DNA from: Ligula intestinalis
Lineage: Eukaryota; Platyhelminthes; Cestoda; Diphyllobothriidea; Diphyllobothriidae
NCBI GenBank assembly: GCA_036362985.1
Contig: JAYGXS010000005.1
Coordinates: 7,456,560-7,520,559, forward strand
DNA: 64,000 nt
Direction: 5' to 3'
Shown here: piece after piece, positions 10,601 to 23,900 of the stretch
Numbering within the stretch: the first letter of the stretch is position 1
Layout: every line of letters starts with the position of its first letter
Notes under the pieces: model-generated
What the model saw: the letters and a program-made list of their open reading frames with translations, nothing else
What the model was told of the DNA's origin: nothing
Databases searched by the model: none
Translations under genes and position numbers: made by a program

Positions 10601-13600
10601 TGGGTCACATGGGCGCTAATATGATGCGAAGCCGTTGTGCAGGGTGTCACAAATTGGTCCAGCGTAGTCCGACGTTTCACTTCTGTTCCTCCTCGTGACT
10701 TCCTGATTCATTGTGCCCGGTTCTGTATTCGCTTCCGTGTTATTACTTCGCCCAACGTATTCCTATTAACTGACAGTTTTTTAGGTTTGGCTGTAAGACG
10801 CTCATCAATGAAAGCCGCCTTCGTTTTTGGCCGTCACGTGCTGTCTTTTCATCCAGTATTTTCTTTGTTTGTGGCAGTCATCTACAAAAAAGTAGTAGTA
10901 AATAACCCACAAAAAGTAGTGAGGACTTCTCTTTTGTGACGTTATTTGAAAAAACGAGCATTAGCTAAAGCCGTAAGGCAACTGCGACGATGTTGACTCA
11001 TTAGTGCGCCCCCTAACAATGTCTTTGTAGTGTCTGGTTAAATGTCTCTTATTAGTTGGTGGATTTCGGTTTCCTGCAGTGGTTTTGGATAAAGTTAGCA
11101 GACTGGTCGCGTCTAAACCGCAGGTCTTTTTGTCCCCACTCCATCGGGGTCTGGATATATATAGCTGACCGAAAAAGAAAAAAAGAAGTGATCACTCCAG
11201 CCTCTTTTGCCTTTTTAACCCCGCCTCGCTCTTTATTGATACATTAGTCGCCGGTTATTAAGCCCACCTCGGGTCCAGACCGAATTGGGCTTAATAAGCA
11301 GCTGGGCCTTTTAACCGTGGGCTTAATAACCGGCGACTACTGTAATGCTAAACGAGATTGGCACCTACGTCAGCTGACTGTAAAACGACTAAAAACAAGG
11401 GTGGCAACGAGTAGGACTACTCCGTATAATCCCCAAGGAAGTGGGCAAGTTGAGCGTTTGAACCAAACTTGGTAGAAGACCATTATACTTGTTTTGAAAT
11501 CTCGAAAGTTACCTGTCACTCACTATGAATCCGTTCTCCTTGACGCTCTACACTCTATTAGGTCATTTATATGTACCACCACCAACGTGACACCACACGA
11601 AAGAATGTTTGCCTATAATCAGAGGTCAACCACTTGATCCACTCTTCCGATGTTCAGTATATTTTTAGTTCAGTATATTTAGGGTAGTAGGCAATGCCTT
11701 TGAAGACCCTACACTTATCCTGGTTGAGTCCTTCTGAAAAAGGGTAGCCAACAGTCTAAATATGATCCACTCTGAGGAGGTTTGTCTACTCTAGTGTGAC
11801 CCCCAGTATGCTTACATACGATTCGCTAATGGCAGTGAAGAAACAGTATCCATTAGACTACTTGCTCCTAGAGGGAAAAAAATCTCAGTGATCATCAGGA
11901 GACGGCCGCACTCTTAATCGAACATTCCATTCCACTTTTGCCTGACCAGCCACCTAATACCAAACAGCAGAACAACGCCAGCTGTAGTGACAACCACGAC
12001 GTAACAACACTTGATAATGCCTATAGCGAAGATAACGCCCATAAGCATAACCTGGAGACATTGATAAAACAACAACAACAACGCATTCATCTAAACTGCC
12101 TTCGCAACAGAGACGTTTAGAATTTGCCGCATGCAAACTCTCGACTAGACTCATTGACGTCATGCCCCTTTTTGTTGACCGGGGAGAATTTAATGCTAAC
12201 ACTACTCAGACCCTCATTGACGAACGCTCACCCCTCCCATCTGACTAACGTTCACTACATAACTGCCTATATTACTCTAACCATTTCTATTGCTTTTACC
12301 AGTATATATATATGCCGATTGTAAGGTGAATAAAGCCCTCTTCTAGGGTTCTCGTTAATTCTGACTTCTCGTCTGTTTGGCTCGTACTTACTAAATCCCA
12401 CGACTCTATCTACTCTGGTTACGACACTGACCCTTTTTTGTTTTCTTCCATCTTTTTGCAGTACCCCAGAGCTCCCTCCCATCGGCTACTTCTCTGCCTC
12501 TGCTGGTGTACCCCAACCAGTGTACGAACATGTCCTGGAGAACGACTACTCGCGGCTGGAGGAACAGGTGCGTCGTGAGGCTGCCGCCAGCGACGCGGTG
12601 GACAGTTTGCCGCGCCAGTTGAGTCGTGAATCGCATCGTCTCTGGGTGTGCGACTGTGCACCGCCAAGCCGAGAGGAGATCCTCGCTGGCCGCTTGGGCT
12701 GCGAACAGGGCTGCATCAATCGTGCCCTCTACATTGAGTGCGGACCGCGCTGTCCGGCCCACGCCTGGTGCAGCAACCGTCAATTTCAGCTGCGTCTCTA
12801 CGCTCCCACGGAGCCCTATTACTGCGGTCCGGAGAAGGGCTGGGGCCTGCGAGCTCGGAAACTCATCCCGAAGTAAGTTCACGCACGCATACATTCATTA
12901 CCTCTGTTTATCTACCAGTAGTGCACGGTTTGCTTGTTCCGGGGGGGGTGGGGCAATAGCCACACTGTGTCTACAAGATGAGTCACTCGGACTACTGTGA
13001 TATAAGGTGAGGTGCAAATCGATTCGCGGGATTTTTATTTCTCGGGAGCCTGAGTCGGGGCGTCGAACTTCGGACAGGTAGCAAATATCCACGTGATATT
13101 GATGGAGTCGCGCGCCCTCAGACTTTCGGTTCCAGGTTCCAGAACTGTTCGCACATTCCAGCATCTAATACCAAGAGTCCGTTTCCGGTTGAGTAGTCCA
13201 ACTTGCATACTATTTGCCTGCACCACCGGACAAGGGTTGCGGAGCGCGTCGGTTCCCACGGACGCCGTAGTATAGGTCGTAGCAGCGTAAGTTACCGTAT
13301 TCGTGAGGTTTCGTGGTGGTGTTTGATACCGGCGAGTCACCAATAGCCGCTTGGATTCTTTGTTCATGGTTGTCTCCTCTAGCACTTTGGTTAAAGAACC
13401 TAACCGCGAGGTAGTGGTGGCAAGAAAACCTATTTAATGGCGGTTCACGCTCGCCATGTCACAGTGCTGTCACTGAGACTTATGGCATTTTATAAGCCAA
13501 TCGCTGCGCCAGACCTCAGCCTCCTGCGCCCTGGTAACAGTGTCGCTGCTGTATCCGCGACTGCTTATTTGCCAAACCCGTGAGCCTGCTCATTTTGCAG

Positions 13601-16600
13601 CAAATCTTCGCTGAAGGCCGTTCCACTATCCGCTACCTGTGGACGCGCCAGGTAGCCAGCAGCTAGACTAACGGAGCTAACCATTTTCTGCTTTGGCTAC
13701 TAAGACCTTTGCCAGTCGATGATCCTGCTCCCTGAAGTCCGAGCGTTGCGAGCCAACCAACATATCTCCACTTTCTCGTATCGGCCAAGGGGGGAGGGGG
13801 GTGATTATGCGTCTGGGTTTGAAACCCGGCTGCCGCCTCCAATATGTCGCCGAACCGGCAGAGTGTTGGCCGCAATGGCTATCTCCAGTCTATGGTGTCG
13901 CGGGTGAACGAAGTCGCGAAATCGGTCGGTTTGTCCATGAAAGCTGGGAAGACCACAGGGTTTTCATGTTGCTTCCCTGCCGAAGAGAAGGTATCTCTCG
14001 AGATTAGTGGCTGTCAACTTGAAAAAGTCAATACTTTCAAATACCTGGGAGCAAGGTTGCTGCCGAATGGACAAAGTAAGGATGACATTGTCTCCCGAAT
14101 GGGCGCAGCACGACGAGTCTTCGACAGCCTTCGAAAGTGCTTATGGACCCGACGCGATATTTCCCTCTCAAGAAAGATCCGCGTGTACCGTGCATCTGTG
14201 CGGTCCGTTCTCTTATACGGTGGCGAATGTTGGGCTATGCGCGTGGAGCATGAACAGAAACTGGAAGCCTTTGACCACTACTGTTTGAGGAACATCCTTC
14301 AAGTAAAGTACACTGACTTCGTCTCAAAGGAGACGGTCCGCACTCGCTGTAACAAAATCACAAGGATACCCCAGGCCATACAGGGAAACCGGCTGAGGTG
14401 GTTTGGACACGTTCTTCGTTGCCAACCTCAAGAGCTCAGTGCTTTTGCCCTCGACCCGAAACCGTTGCCTGATTGGAAACGTCGAAGAGGGGGTCAACTC
14501 GAAACCTGGCTCCCTATTGACAGGCCGAATTTCATGTGAATGTCTATATTATTTCGTTTTGGAAGATGATGAAATTTGCACTGGTTTGTTTGAGACTTTT
14601 AAGCATGGCTTTATGCCGGAAGCCGATTCCATCACAACGGTTAAAATCTTCTTTAGGCCGTCTCAGACTGTCCGGTCAGGCGAAGAGCTACGTCTCCGTT
14701 TACGATATTACTGATAAAAGAGAAGAGGAGAGTTCCAGCTGGCAGTTCATAAGGAGAAGAACAAGGAGGTGTATTCGCTGGAACAAGAAGTTTATTGGCC
14801 TAGCGTTTGAAATTATTACTCGAACTGGACTGAAGTAATTACTGCTGTTACTGCCCTCGACTTGAAACCGTTACCTTATTGGAAACGTTGAATTGGTGAG
14901 GGTCAGCTGAAAACTTGGCTCGATTCACTCCGTCGGGACAGAGAAGTGGTTATTGGACCGTCGGTCTCCGGCGCTGGCGAAGAGAAGGGCTCGAACTGTC
15001 CGGGTCTGCGGCCNNNNNNNNNNATCCCTTATGTGAAGAATGTATCAGAGGCGGCTGCAAGAATCCTGAAACTCGATCGACGGTGATGGTGGTTGTGTTT
15101 AGTTTTCTAGCTTCGTCCATTCTATCTCAAGCGAGTGATTATGGCCAACATCAAACAATATCGACCCGCCAATTGCACCCTCCTTGATATCCGACTAAGC
15201 TTTTTCGGTCATATGCTATGTCGCCTTAAAGCCAGCTTCGTCGCACATCTCCCACCCGGCCCCCTGATTGGCGGCGATGTTGAGATTACCAACGAGGCGG
15301 AGACGTGTGTACCGCAACCCTGCAGTTCTCGGTCTCTGCCTACTGACTCAACTTTGTTCAGGGGTGAGGGCGGGGCTACAAATGACCAGAGTAGAAGGCG
15401 ATTATGTTTGATTTCGTGAACCTACGACGGGTTGCTGCTCGAATCGGTTCATGCAAGCACGAACACCGGGGATAGATCAAAGCATGACCGGCGTTATTCG
15501 AATTGCGCTCCAGCAAAAAATGACAAATGTCGAGAACATTACTGAGGCTGGCTAGGTCAGACCTGCTCACAGCCGTAATAAGTACAAGTACAATTCGTTG
15601 CCCCGCCCGAACAGTGGCCCAGTCTGATAGCCGGCCGCCACAAGATATGGAGAACGATTTGGCCATGCCCCCGAGCAGAGACTGATATACTGTCTAAGAA
15701 AAGATTACTTAAAACACACGCTCTTTCCAAGCTGTGCTTTATGAACTCTTCAGAGAGCACCTTTACTAAACCCTTATATTCTGTTGTTCTTTTTTTTCCC
15801 AGGGGTGCTTTCATTGTGGAGTACGCCGGCGAAGTAATCGACTTTGCCGAATTTCGTCGACGCATTCGGCAGTACGAGAGGGCCAAACATGCCCATCACT
15901 ACTTCATGTCTCTGGGTCCGGAGCACTTTATTGACGCGGGCACTAAGGGCAACTGGGCTCGTTTTGTGAACCACTCCTGCGAACCAAATGCAGAGACGCA
16001 GAAGGTAAAATTGTTGTTGTTTGAGTCCTAAGAAGCCATTTCCATCCTAACTGCTAATTGTTCTCATATTATCTCCTGTCTCTGTAAATGTACCGTTGAG
16101 GGACATGAAACTCTGACCTTACACGAAGTGGTTGTTACTCTAAACAGTGGTTAGAATATTTACTTTGCTACTAACGATTCGGGTAGGTTTTAGGGAGCTC
16201 TGGATGCTCTGGTGCTCTAGTGCATGCTATTAAAGTCGCGGGTTCGAATCCCTGGTGGAACCGTTAAGACCCCGAGGAAAACCGATGGTAGTTAAAACCC
16301 ATCCATCATTTTGTGTTCTCGTATAGAGTACTTTACCGGACTCTGTATGGACTAGTTTGTGTGGCATGTTTTCTGAGCCAGCAGCGATGGATCTTGTACT
16401 TGTTATGGCTGTGATCATGCCTGATCTACCCGGCCTCAATCTCCACGCGTGGCGATTGGCGGCAGCGGATCTCGAAAGCTCCACCCAGTCCCTTCTCCAG
16501 TGACGGAGGCCGAAGCTTCAAGGTCCAAGAACTGCTTCCATGTCTTGACGGACGGTGCCTTGTCAAGTCTTCACTTGCCCTCCTCTTCGACGTTTCCAGG

Positions 16601-17922
16601 TGGGCTGCGGTGCCGGGTCGAGGGCAGCATAGGTAAGCTCGTGGGGCGGACGACGGAGAACGTGTCCAAACCACGTCACGTCGGATCAATAGGCGCTTTC
16701 GAAGGATTGAGAAAACCCAGCGAGCAGCATCGATACGGGAGACAATGTCGTCTTTGCTCTGCCCATTCGGTAGCAGCCTCGCCTCGACGTTTCCCATGAC
16801 GAGCTCGTTGCTCGAACGGATTAAGCTCGTTCACCGCGGTTCCACTGTATAAAATTTTCAGAAAACTTAATTTTCTACCGACTGGGTATAAAAAGGAATA
16901 TTGTTGTCCATAGTTTTTATAAAACTTGTTTGCATTTACAGGCATATTGATAGTCTCTGCGCAAGATTCACACTATTACTCAAGTAGCCACTTTCTATCG
17001 AATGCTAGTCTTTGCATACGGCTGAAAAAAGACTCGTTTAAAGGCCAGGCTCCTTTCGTGACTGAGATATCTTGGGATTATGCGCCATAATGATCTATAT
17101 TAGAACCCCACTCAAGTCGTCCTCCTTAATTGAAAACTCATTTGCGAATTTCGGTTAAAATGTCTTGAGACCGGCACTGATTTTACTGCGACGTAAATCG
17201 TGTTAATTAAGAAGAAAAAGAAGAAGAAGAAGTAGAGAAAGAAGGTGCAATCACTGGAACAATAAATTTATTTTCATCACTTTTCGTATTCTTTAGGGAA
17301 TCCTTAATCGTAGGATAGTCTGAGGCATACGCAGATAGGGGTGATGCAGGCACAGATTGCACGGTATTTGTAGTTCGTAGCGTTCATCCGTATGCGTACT
17401 ATAACTAATAGCTCCTGTAGCTACCGCTTGGGGTCCGAGTTTTGCTGGACCCGGTCCTTCCCACGTGACTGATTCTCTTGCTCAGGCAATGTCTCAGCAC
17501 GCAGTATGGGAACGGCAAATGGTTGCACTTGTTGATGGACTGGAGGCCTGAGAATCATGACTCGAGTAGTTCGCGGCTCATGCGGTTGTCACCTCTTGCG
17601 AGGATTTCGGCCTCGTTAAACTTGAAAATATGGCCGAGTCCCGTCGAGTGACGGGCTGCAACCTGGGAGTCGGCATCTTACTTCTTCACGGCCGCTGTGT
17701 GCTCGGCCATTGTGTTTATTGTAAAAATCTCACTCTTTTCTACAAGGGAACTGGTCGAGAAATTTTACCGACCATGTTCATACTTTTGGCTTATTTTCCA
17801 TCGCAAGCCGGGCATGTTGTGTAGGCCCTTGCCTTCGCCATCAAAACGTTCTGATCGTTAATTTGTCGCCCGTATGCAGCTGGGTACTTGAATTTGAAAC
17901 ACCGGGCAAAGCTCCATTGGCC

Positions 17923-17988
<66 letters not shown>

Positions 17989-20900
17989 AGATTTTCGATG
18001 AGGTTTATTCTGTCTCCAATTCTTCTTATCTACCTTGTTGACTGCATTGAAGCATTTGTCCCCCAGTACGAATTTAAAGCAAGCATGGGCAGCAGGATTT
18101 ATGGAATTCACTAAATTTCGCGGCAGCTTTTCAACTGCATCTACAGCAGTTTCAATTTTCACAGAATGATAATGCATAACAGCGAGGGTCATAGTTCATT
18201 GCGAAAAATGATCATATAAGGGATTTTACATTAAATCAGAATATAGGACTAAACGGGGGGAGGTTAACGAAAATCACATAGTCCTGATTACATCTAGGCG
18301 CCCAATTACCAGGATACTTTGAGATTAACCACATAGTCTAGATGCTTGCATAGGTTGGGGTTCTCCCACCGTATGTAGGCTGCTTCCAAGTAGCGCGGGG
18401 GTCCTATTTGTCAGTGCTCTAACAAGGACTTAACAACAAAGTCGACAAAGTGACCACCGTGTAGCAGACGTTTAGTAATAGAGGACCGTGCTACTCTATT
18501 TTCTTGTTTGCAAAGCCAATTAGGCAAGTGCTCAGCGGCCCTGGCTGCCAGTTGCTTTGCTTACGCCCAATTTACATGCATCCGCAAGTGCACGTGAATT
18601 CATGCACACAATTTGGGATGGCATGCAGCGGCAAGGCATCCTTTGGCCCTTTCATTGGAAAGCTTTTCGTTAAAGTGAGGAAGACGAGTTCAATTGCGTT
18701 GTACGTATTTTCTATGGTGCAGCGCAACCGTCGCTTTATTGTGTTTGAAATATTATCGCCCGTAAAGGGTAAGGATATAATAACGTTTTTGAAGAGGAAG
18801 AAGAAGATGCGATTGCTGCAACAAGAGTTTTTTTCCTGACGTTTCGGGTTTTGTCGACAATCCTTAACCGTAGGTAATGGTAGGATAGTCGGAGCCACAA
18901 TCTGCGCATGCCTCACACTATGCTACCCATGATTAAGGATTGTCGACAGAATCCGAAACGTCAGAAAAACTCTTAATGCAGTGGTCGCGTCTTCTTCTGA
19001 ACTAATTCCTGGAACTCAGACTTTAACTTCTATTGACAATAACGTTTTTTTTTGTAACGGACTGCTCCGTCAATTTTGGATTGCTGCACTCTTCAATGAA
19101 GCGTGCTGGATAGCCTACTTCTATGCTTCGATTCGTTATCTAACTCATACAACGACGGGATGCAGTGTAAAAGCCGTCAAAAAATTAATTGAATTCAATA
19201 AATCTTGCTGCCAATGCTTGTTTTAAATTGACTGCATTATCGGAAGGGTTTTGACGGTGTTAATTGTCACCGAGGTGCCGACTGGCTGATTTTGACTGCG
19301 CTAACAGCATTGCCCTGCTAGTCCTAAAAGTTGGTTTCACTTGGTAAATTAAGCCGCTAGGTGAACCAGTTAATCCACAAACGTCGCGGAGACCAATGTG
19401 CTTTCGAGCCTCATCTCTGACCAACAGAAGTCACCCCTCAGGATGGCTGTCAGCTTGAAGAAGTAGGTAAAGTTATAGTTATAAGTATCTCGAGACGAGA
19501 CTATTGTCCACAGCAGGGAATAGAGAAGGCGTCGCCTCCCCAATCGTTCCTGCTTTCACTTTGCAGTCTTCAAAGGCGTCTATGAAACCGAATCGCCACG
19601 AAGATCCGCCTGTACACACCGTGTGTCAAGTCAGTCACTCTTGTTGCGACTATGTGCTCTGCTCATGAATGATGAGCAGAGAGTTGTTTAGTTCAACTGT
19701 CATCCGTCTGACGACGACCTGGTGAGAAGCCAGAAGTGTTTGCCCACCTCTACTTGAAGACTATCCTTCGCGCGATATAAGCCTACTTTATCGCAAATAA
19801 AGCAGTCGCCATCCCCATGAGCCGGCACTGTTACCCATATGGACGCCTCAAAAAGAAGGTCAATTCGAAACTTGACTCGCGCTGTTGTCGCTGCAAAAGT
19901 AAACACTATTTTACGAGGTCAGTTTGTGTGTCTTTGTTGTAGGTTGGAGGCCCTAGTGCCAATAAGTCGGACCCTTAACGCTGCTAGTACAACCAAGGTC
20001 ATGCCAGACTAGCGTTTAGTAGTCAGGTTAGATAAAAAGGCGAAATGTGGGCGTTCCCCACAGAGCCAGGACCTTTGCCGGTGACGGCAGTAATTCAGTC
20101 GTGCCTGTGTGTATGTTGTTGGTCTGTCGGTATTTAAAGCATGCTCAGCGGTAGTGTACTGTCTTCTGAGGGCCCAAAAAGTTTTTACCGAAGAAAGAAG
20201 CATCTCTGACACGAATTGCAGTGCGTTTTTTGTCTGAAGACTTTGTTAAAAAGTGGGTTTTAGCAATTGAATTTGAATTGGTGATTCCTAGCCTGAGGAA
20301 TTGTGTACTACGCGAAGAAACATTTTGGGGAGCCCATTCGGGTTATATAACATATCTTTGCCGCATGAGGTCAGTGTCGCCAGTTTTCTAGTCAGTCTAC
20401 ACTTTCCGACGAATTTGTTCATCCTATTAAATCCCCACCCGAACTATTGATTCTCCTTACTATAGTGGACGGTGAATGGTCGCCTGCGTATCGGATTCTT
20501 CGCCAAATATGACATACCACCAGGAGAAGAAATAACAATTGACTACCAGTTTGTCCAGTATGGGTGAGTCTCGTAGAACTAGTGTCCTTCGTTTACCTAC
20601 ACAATTTTACACATATATCCTACCTACTGACACTTTTGAGTACATCGCTTTATCTGCTCTCATTTTTTTTCTAGTGTGATTCAGCAAAAATGCTACTGCG
20701 GCACACCGTCCTGTTCTGGCATAATGGGAGTCACCAGCAAACAGCTTCAGGATAAAGTTCGCCTAAAGGACACACGTGCGGTACGTCCTAACCAGACTCT
20801 GACTGCAATGGGGATTTTTTTGCAAACAAACCTAACCGACCCCAGATTTAACCTGTTGGTTTTGCTTGCAGGTCGAACGCGGCATCCTACAGCTCTTAAC

Positions 20901-23900
20901 TTGGAAGACCCTTCGCACGGCAGATGATGTGACCTTCTTGTTGCAAGTTATGGTTCAGGAGTATCTCACTAGGTATAGCAAGATGGAACTTCTGAAGCTG
21001 CTGGCGGACACTTCCAACGAGACCTATCTCAAATTGTTCCGCCAGTACAACGGCCTAGAACTGCTAACTTCTTACATGTGTGATGCAGCTCAAAACGACT
21101 GGGACCTAAAATATCAGGTGGGCTTTGTACCTAAATTTTAATTGCTTTTATCGGGCCCTGTCCCCCTACTTGCTACTGTCCATTTTACATATCCAGCAGT
21201 CGGTAATTACTTGTTACAGCTGTAATCATGCCTGATCTAGCCGGCCTCAATGATGTCACGGACGGTACCTCTCCATACGTGACAATTGGTGGCAGCGGAT
21301 CTGGAGAGTTCCACCCAGTCTCTTCTCCACCGACGGAGACCGAAGCTAGAAGGTCCAAGAACTGCTTCCATGTCTTGACGGACGTTGTCGAGCCAAGTCT
21401 TTAGTAGCCCTCCCCTTCGACGCTTCCATGTGGGCTGCAGTGCCGGTTCGAAGGCAGCATAGCTAACCTCGTGGGACAGACGACGGAGAACGTGTCCAAA
21501 CCACCTCAGTTGCCTTTATTGAATGGCCTGAGATGTCCTCGCGATACGACCGCAGCGGGTGCGGACTGTCTCATTCGTGATGAAGTCGGTATACTTAACG
21601 GCAGTCGTTACCGTTGGAGAGCTGAAAGTGTACTTGAAATTCGAAGGACTCGGCTCCTCGCTTTCGCTGCTTGCACGTTGGGGGGCCGATAGGCCTCCGT
21701 TTTAGTGGCCCTGCTGGCTATCGGGGAAGTGCATGGTCGGTGAACATGGCAGGCTGATGCCAAGTCTGTCCAATACGTATTGTCACACCAGCACGCTGGT
21801 TGCTGTGTTATTAGAAGACAGAGGGCTGATATTGGACGCATAGCCCAACATTCGCATCCGTATAGATGCGCGGTACCCGCGGATCCTTGTGGAGATAGAA
21901 AAATCGTGTCGGGTCCATAGGCACTTTCTAAAGCTTGGGAAAACTGGACGAGCTGAATCTATTCGGGAGACAATGCCATCATAAAGTTAACAGCCACTAA
22001 TCTCAAGAGGTGCCTTCTCTCGGGCAGGGATGCAGCATGAAGGCAAGCTGGTCTTCCCAGGGTTTATGGAGAAGCTGACCGATTTCGTGACCTCGTTCAC
22101 CCGTGACACCGTAGACTGTAGATCGTCAAAGCTTAAAGCTAGTAAAGCGATATAATCGGCTTAGTAGATTTCAATCCACCGGCTGCAACAACATCGCAGG
22201 ACTATTCAAGACCATTCAAAAGAGAGAACAAAAGTGGTTTAAACAAGCTCTTTGTCTTTCGCTCCACGAGCTCCTTGTTACTGCCTTCGCTCCGGCATCG
22301 TTACCCACTTGGAGGCCGCCGGCAAGAGGGCTAACTCAGAACCTGACTCGATACAGTTTGTCAAAAGACCTGGAAGTGATTCTTGTGGACCTTCGATATT
22401 TTCGGTCTGCATCATTGGCGAATAAAATGGGTAGCATTGTCTGTATCTGCTGCCGCGGCGTGGTTCAGTTCGGGGCATTACCGAGGGTGGCTTAATAAAG
22501 CATGATTGCAACCCTATCAAGTACCAACACAAGTATGTCTGTACCTCAAGCACGCAAGTGACCTCATCAACGTTCTCCGTGCATTCCATTGGGATTCAAG
22601 CTGCAGTACTCACTGGTACCTACTGTCTTCTACAACCCAGTGGTACGGACTAGTAGGAGACATATCGGGCTAGACAGAAGCCTTAATTCAAAAATTTCGT
22701 GGCTGTGGTATCAAATATCTGTCAGTACCCAACCTACCTATCTGAAGTCCCAACCCGAACTTCACAGTCATGCAAATCAGCGTCATGAGATGAGCTTCTC
22801 CCTCAACCAGTCATTCTCAAATTCGCATGTGTGATTGTGTTTTTGGACTGAGCGAGTGTGAGAAGTAATCCTGTGGACGCCAAAAGCTAATTCGCTTCTT
22901 CGTTTTGTCTAAGGCAGTGTACTCAACTGAACATCTTTAGTCACTGGAATGCCCTAGAAGCTGTTTAGAAAAATGCAAACTGACCGTGGCTATTAAGCGT
23001 AAAAATCGCTGGTGAAAGAATTCAAACACTAGGAAGACCGAAATGGCCATCTCAGGCTTATTAGCCCTCATCAGCCAGTCATACCTTATTCCAGTGGTGG
23101 ATCACGCGGGAAACTGTCTTCAGGTGACTTTGATCACTGGTTACGTGTAGTAACGTTCACCAAAACTCAGACCCTCCGTGGTGTGTGTGCGTGTGTGTGT
23201 CGTAGCCCATAGTTGGATCAGGAATCCTCACCGGAATCCAAACTGGGAGTAGTTGGGAGACGGAGAAAAGCCGTGACCTCGGTCGGCTTGAGCCAAAGGT
23301 CCGCGGGAGTGAGGTGAGTGCCTGGCCGGGAACTGCGAGCGATCAGATGCAGACAGTCATGCGGAGAAGCGCCGCAGTCGGGTGTGGACGGTCCAGCCGA
23401 TGTTGATACTGTGAGAGGACCGTTGAGTAGCCACTGCGCAGTTCAGCCAGATTACAGCAAGTGACCCTCGGTAGATGCTTTTCTGAGGCCGCAATCGGAG
23501 GTGGATAGCCACCCAAACGGACCGGGGGACGGTAACCTCGTTTCTCCTCGACGACTCTCTGGTGGAGACGCTGGAAGCCTGTCTTGGTGGAAGAGCTATC
23601 AACAGGTAGATCCGCGAGAAACGAGGCATTATCTTCCTTGTGGAGTGCTCGAATAGACGGCCGGACGTTGCGGCAGGGCTCGGGACCGTTGCAACGGTGA
23701 TGATTGGGATGGCCGGGTTGCGAACAACTCCACCAGAGCTGCTGGCTAAGGAGAGTGTTGTAATGGGCGACCGGTGGAACAGAAGCCTCCGCATGAAGAT
23801 GATCTATAGGCGACATTTTATAGCAACCCGTGATCGTGCGGAGGGCAGCGTTCTGTGCTGACTGGAGGCGGCGCAGGCTGGAAGAGCTCATCGTAGGAGA

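Larger units (their letters stand above)
18783..19030. mobile_element. Head-to-head pair of PLE lineage A pseudo-LTRs (inverted repeat)
   Basis: 18795-18875 and 18925-19010 are inverted copies; each holds the CTGACGTTTCGG block seen in the lineage A PLE at 50969. It sits inside the lineage C copy and carries ribozyme-like motifs on both strands. Confidence 0.75.

Noticed and set aside
15376..15886. Minus-strand ORFs beside exon 6
   Set aside because: No recognisable motif, and one overlaps the antisense of the SET exon.
17275..17315. Hammerhead in the 17-kb PLE copy
   Set aside because: GAAA/UC junction and stem II are destroyed; kept only as a relic.
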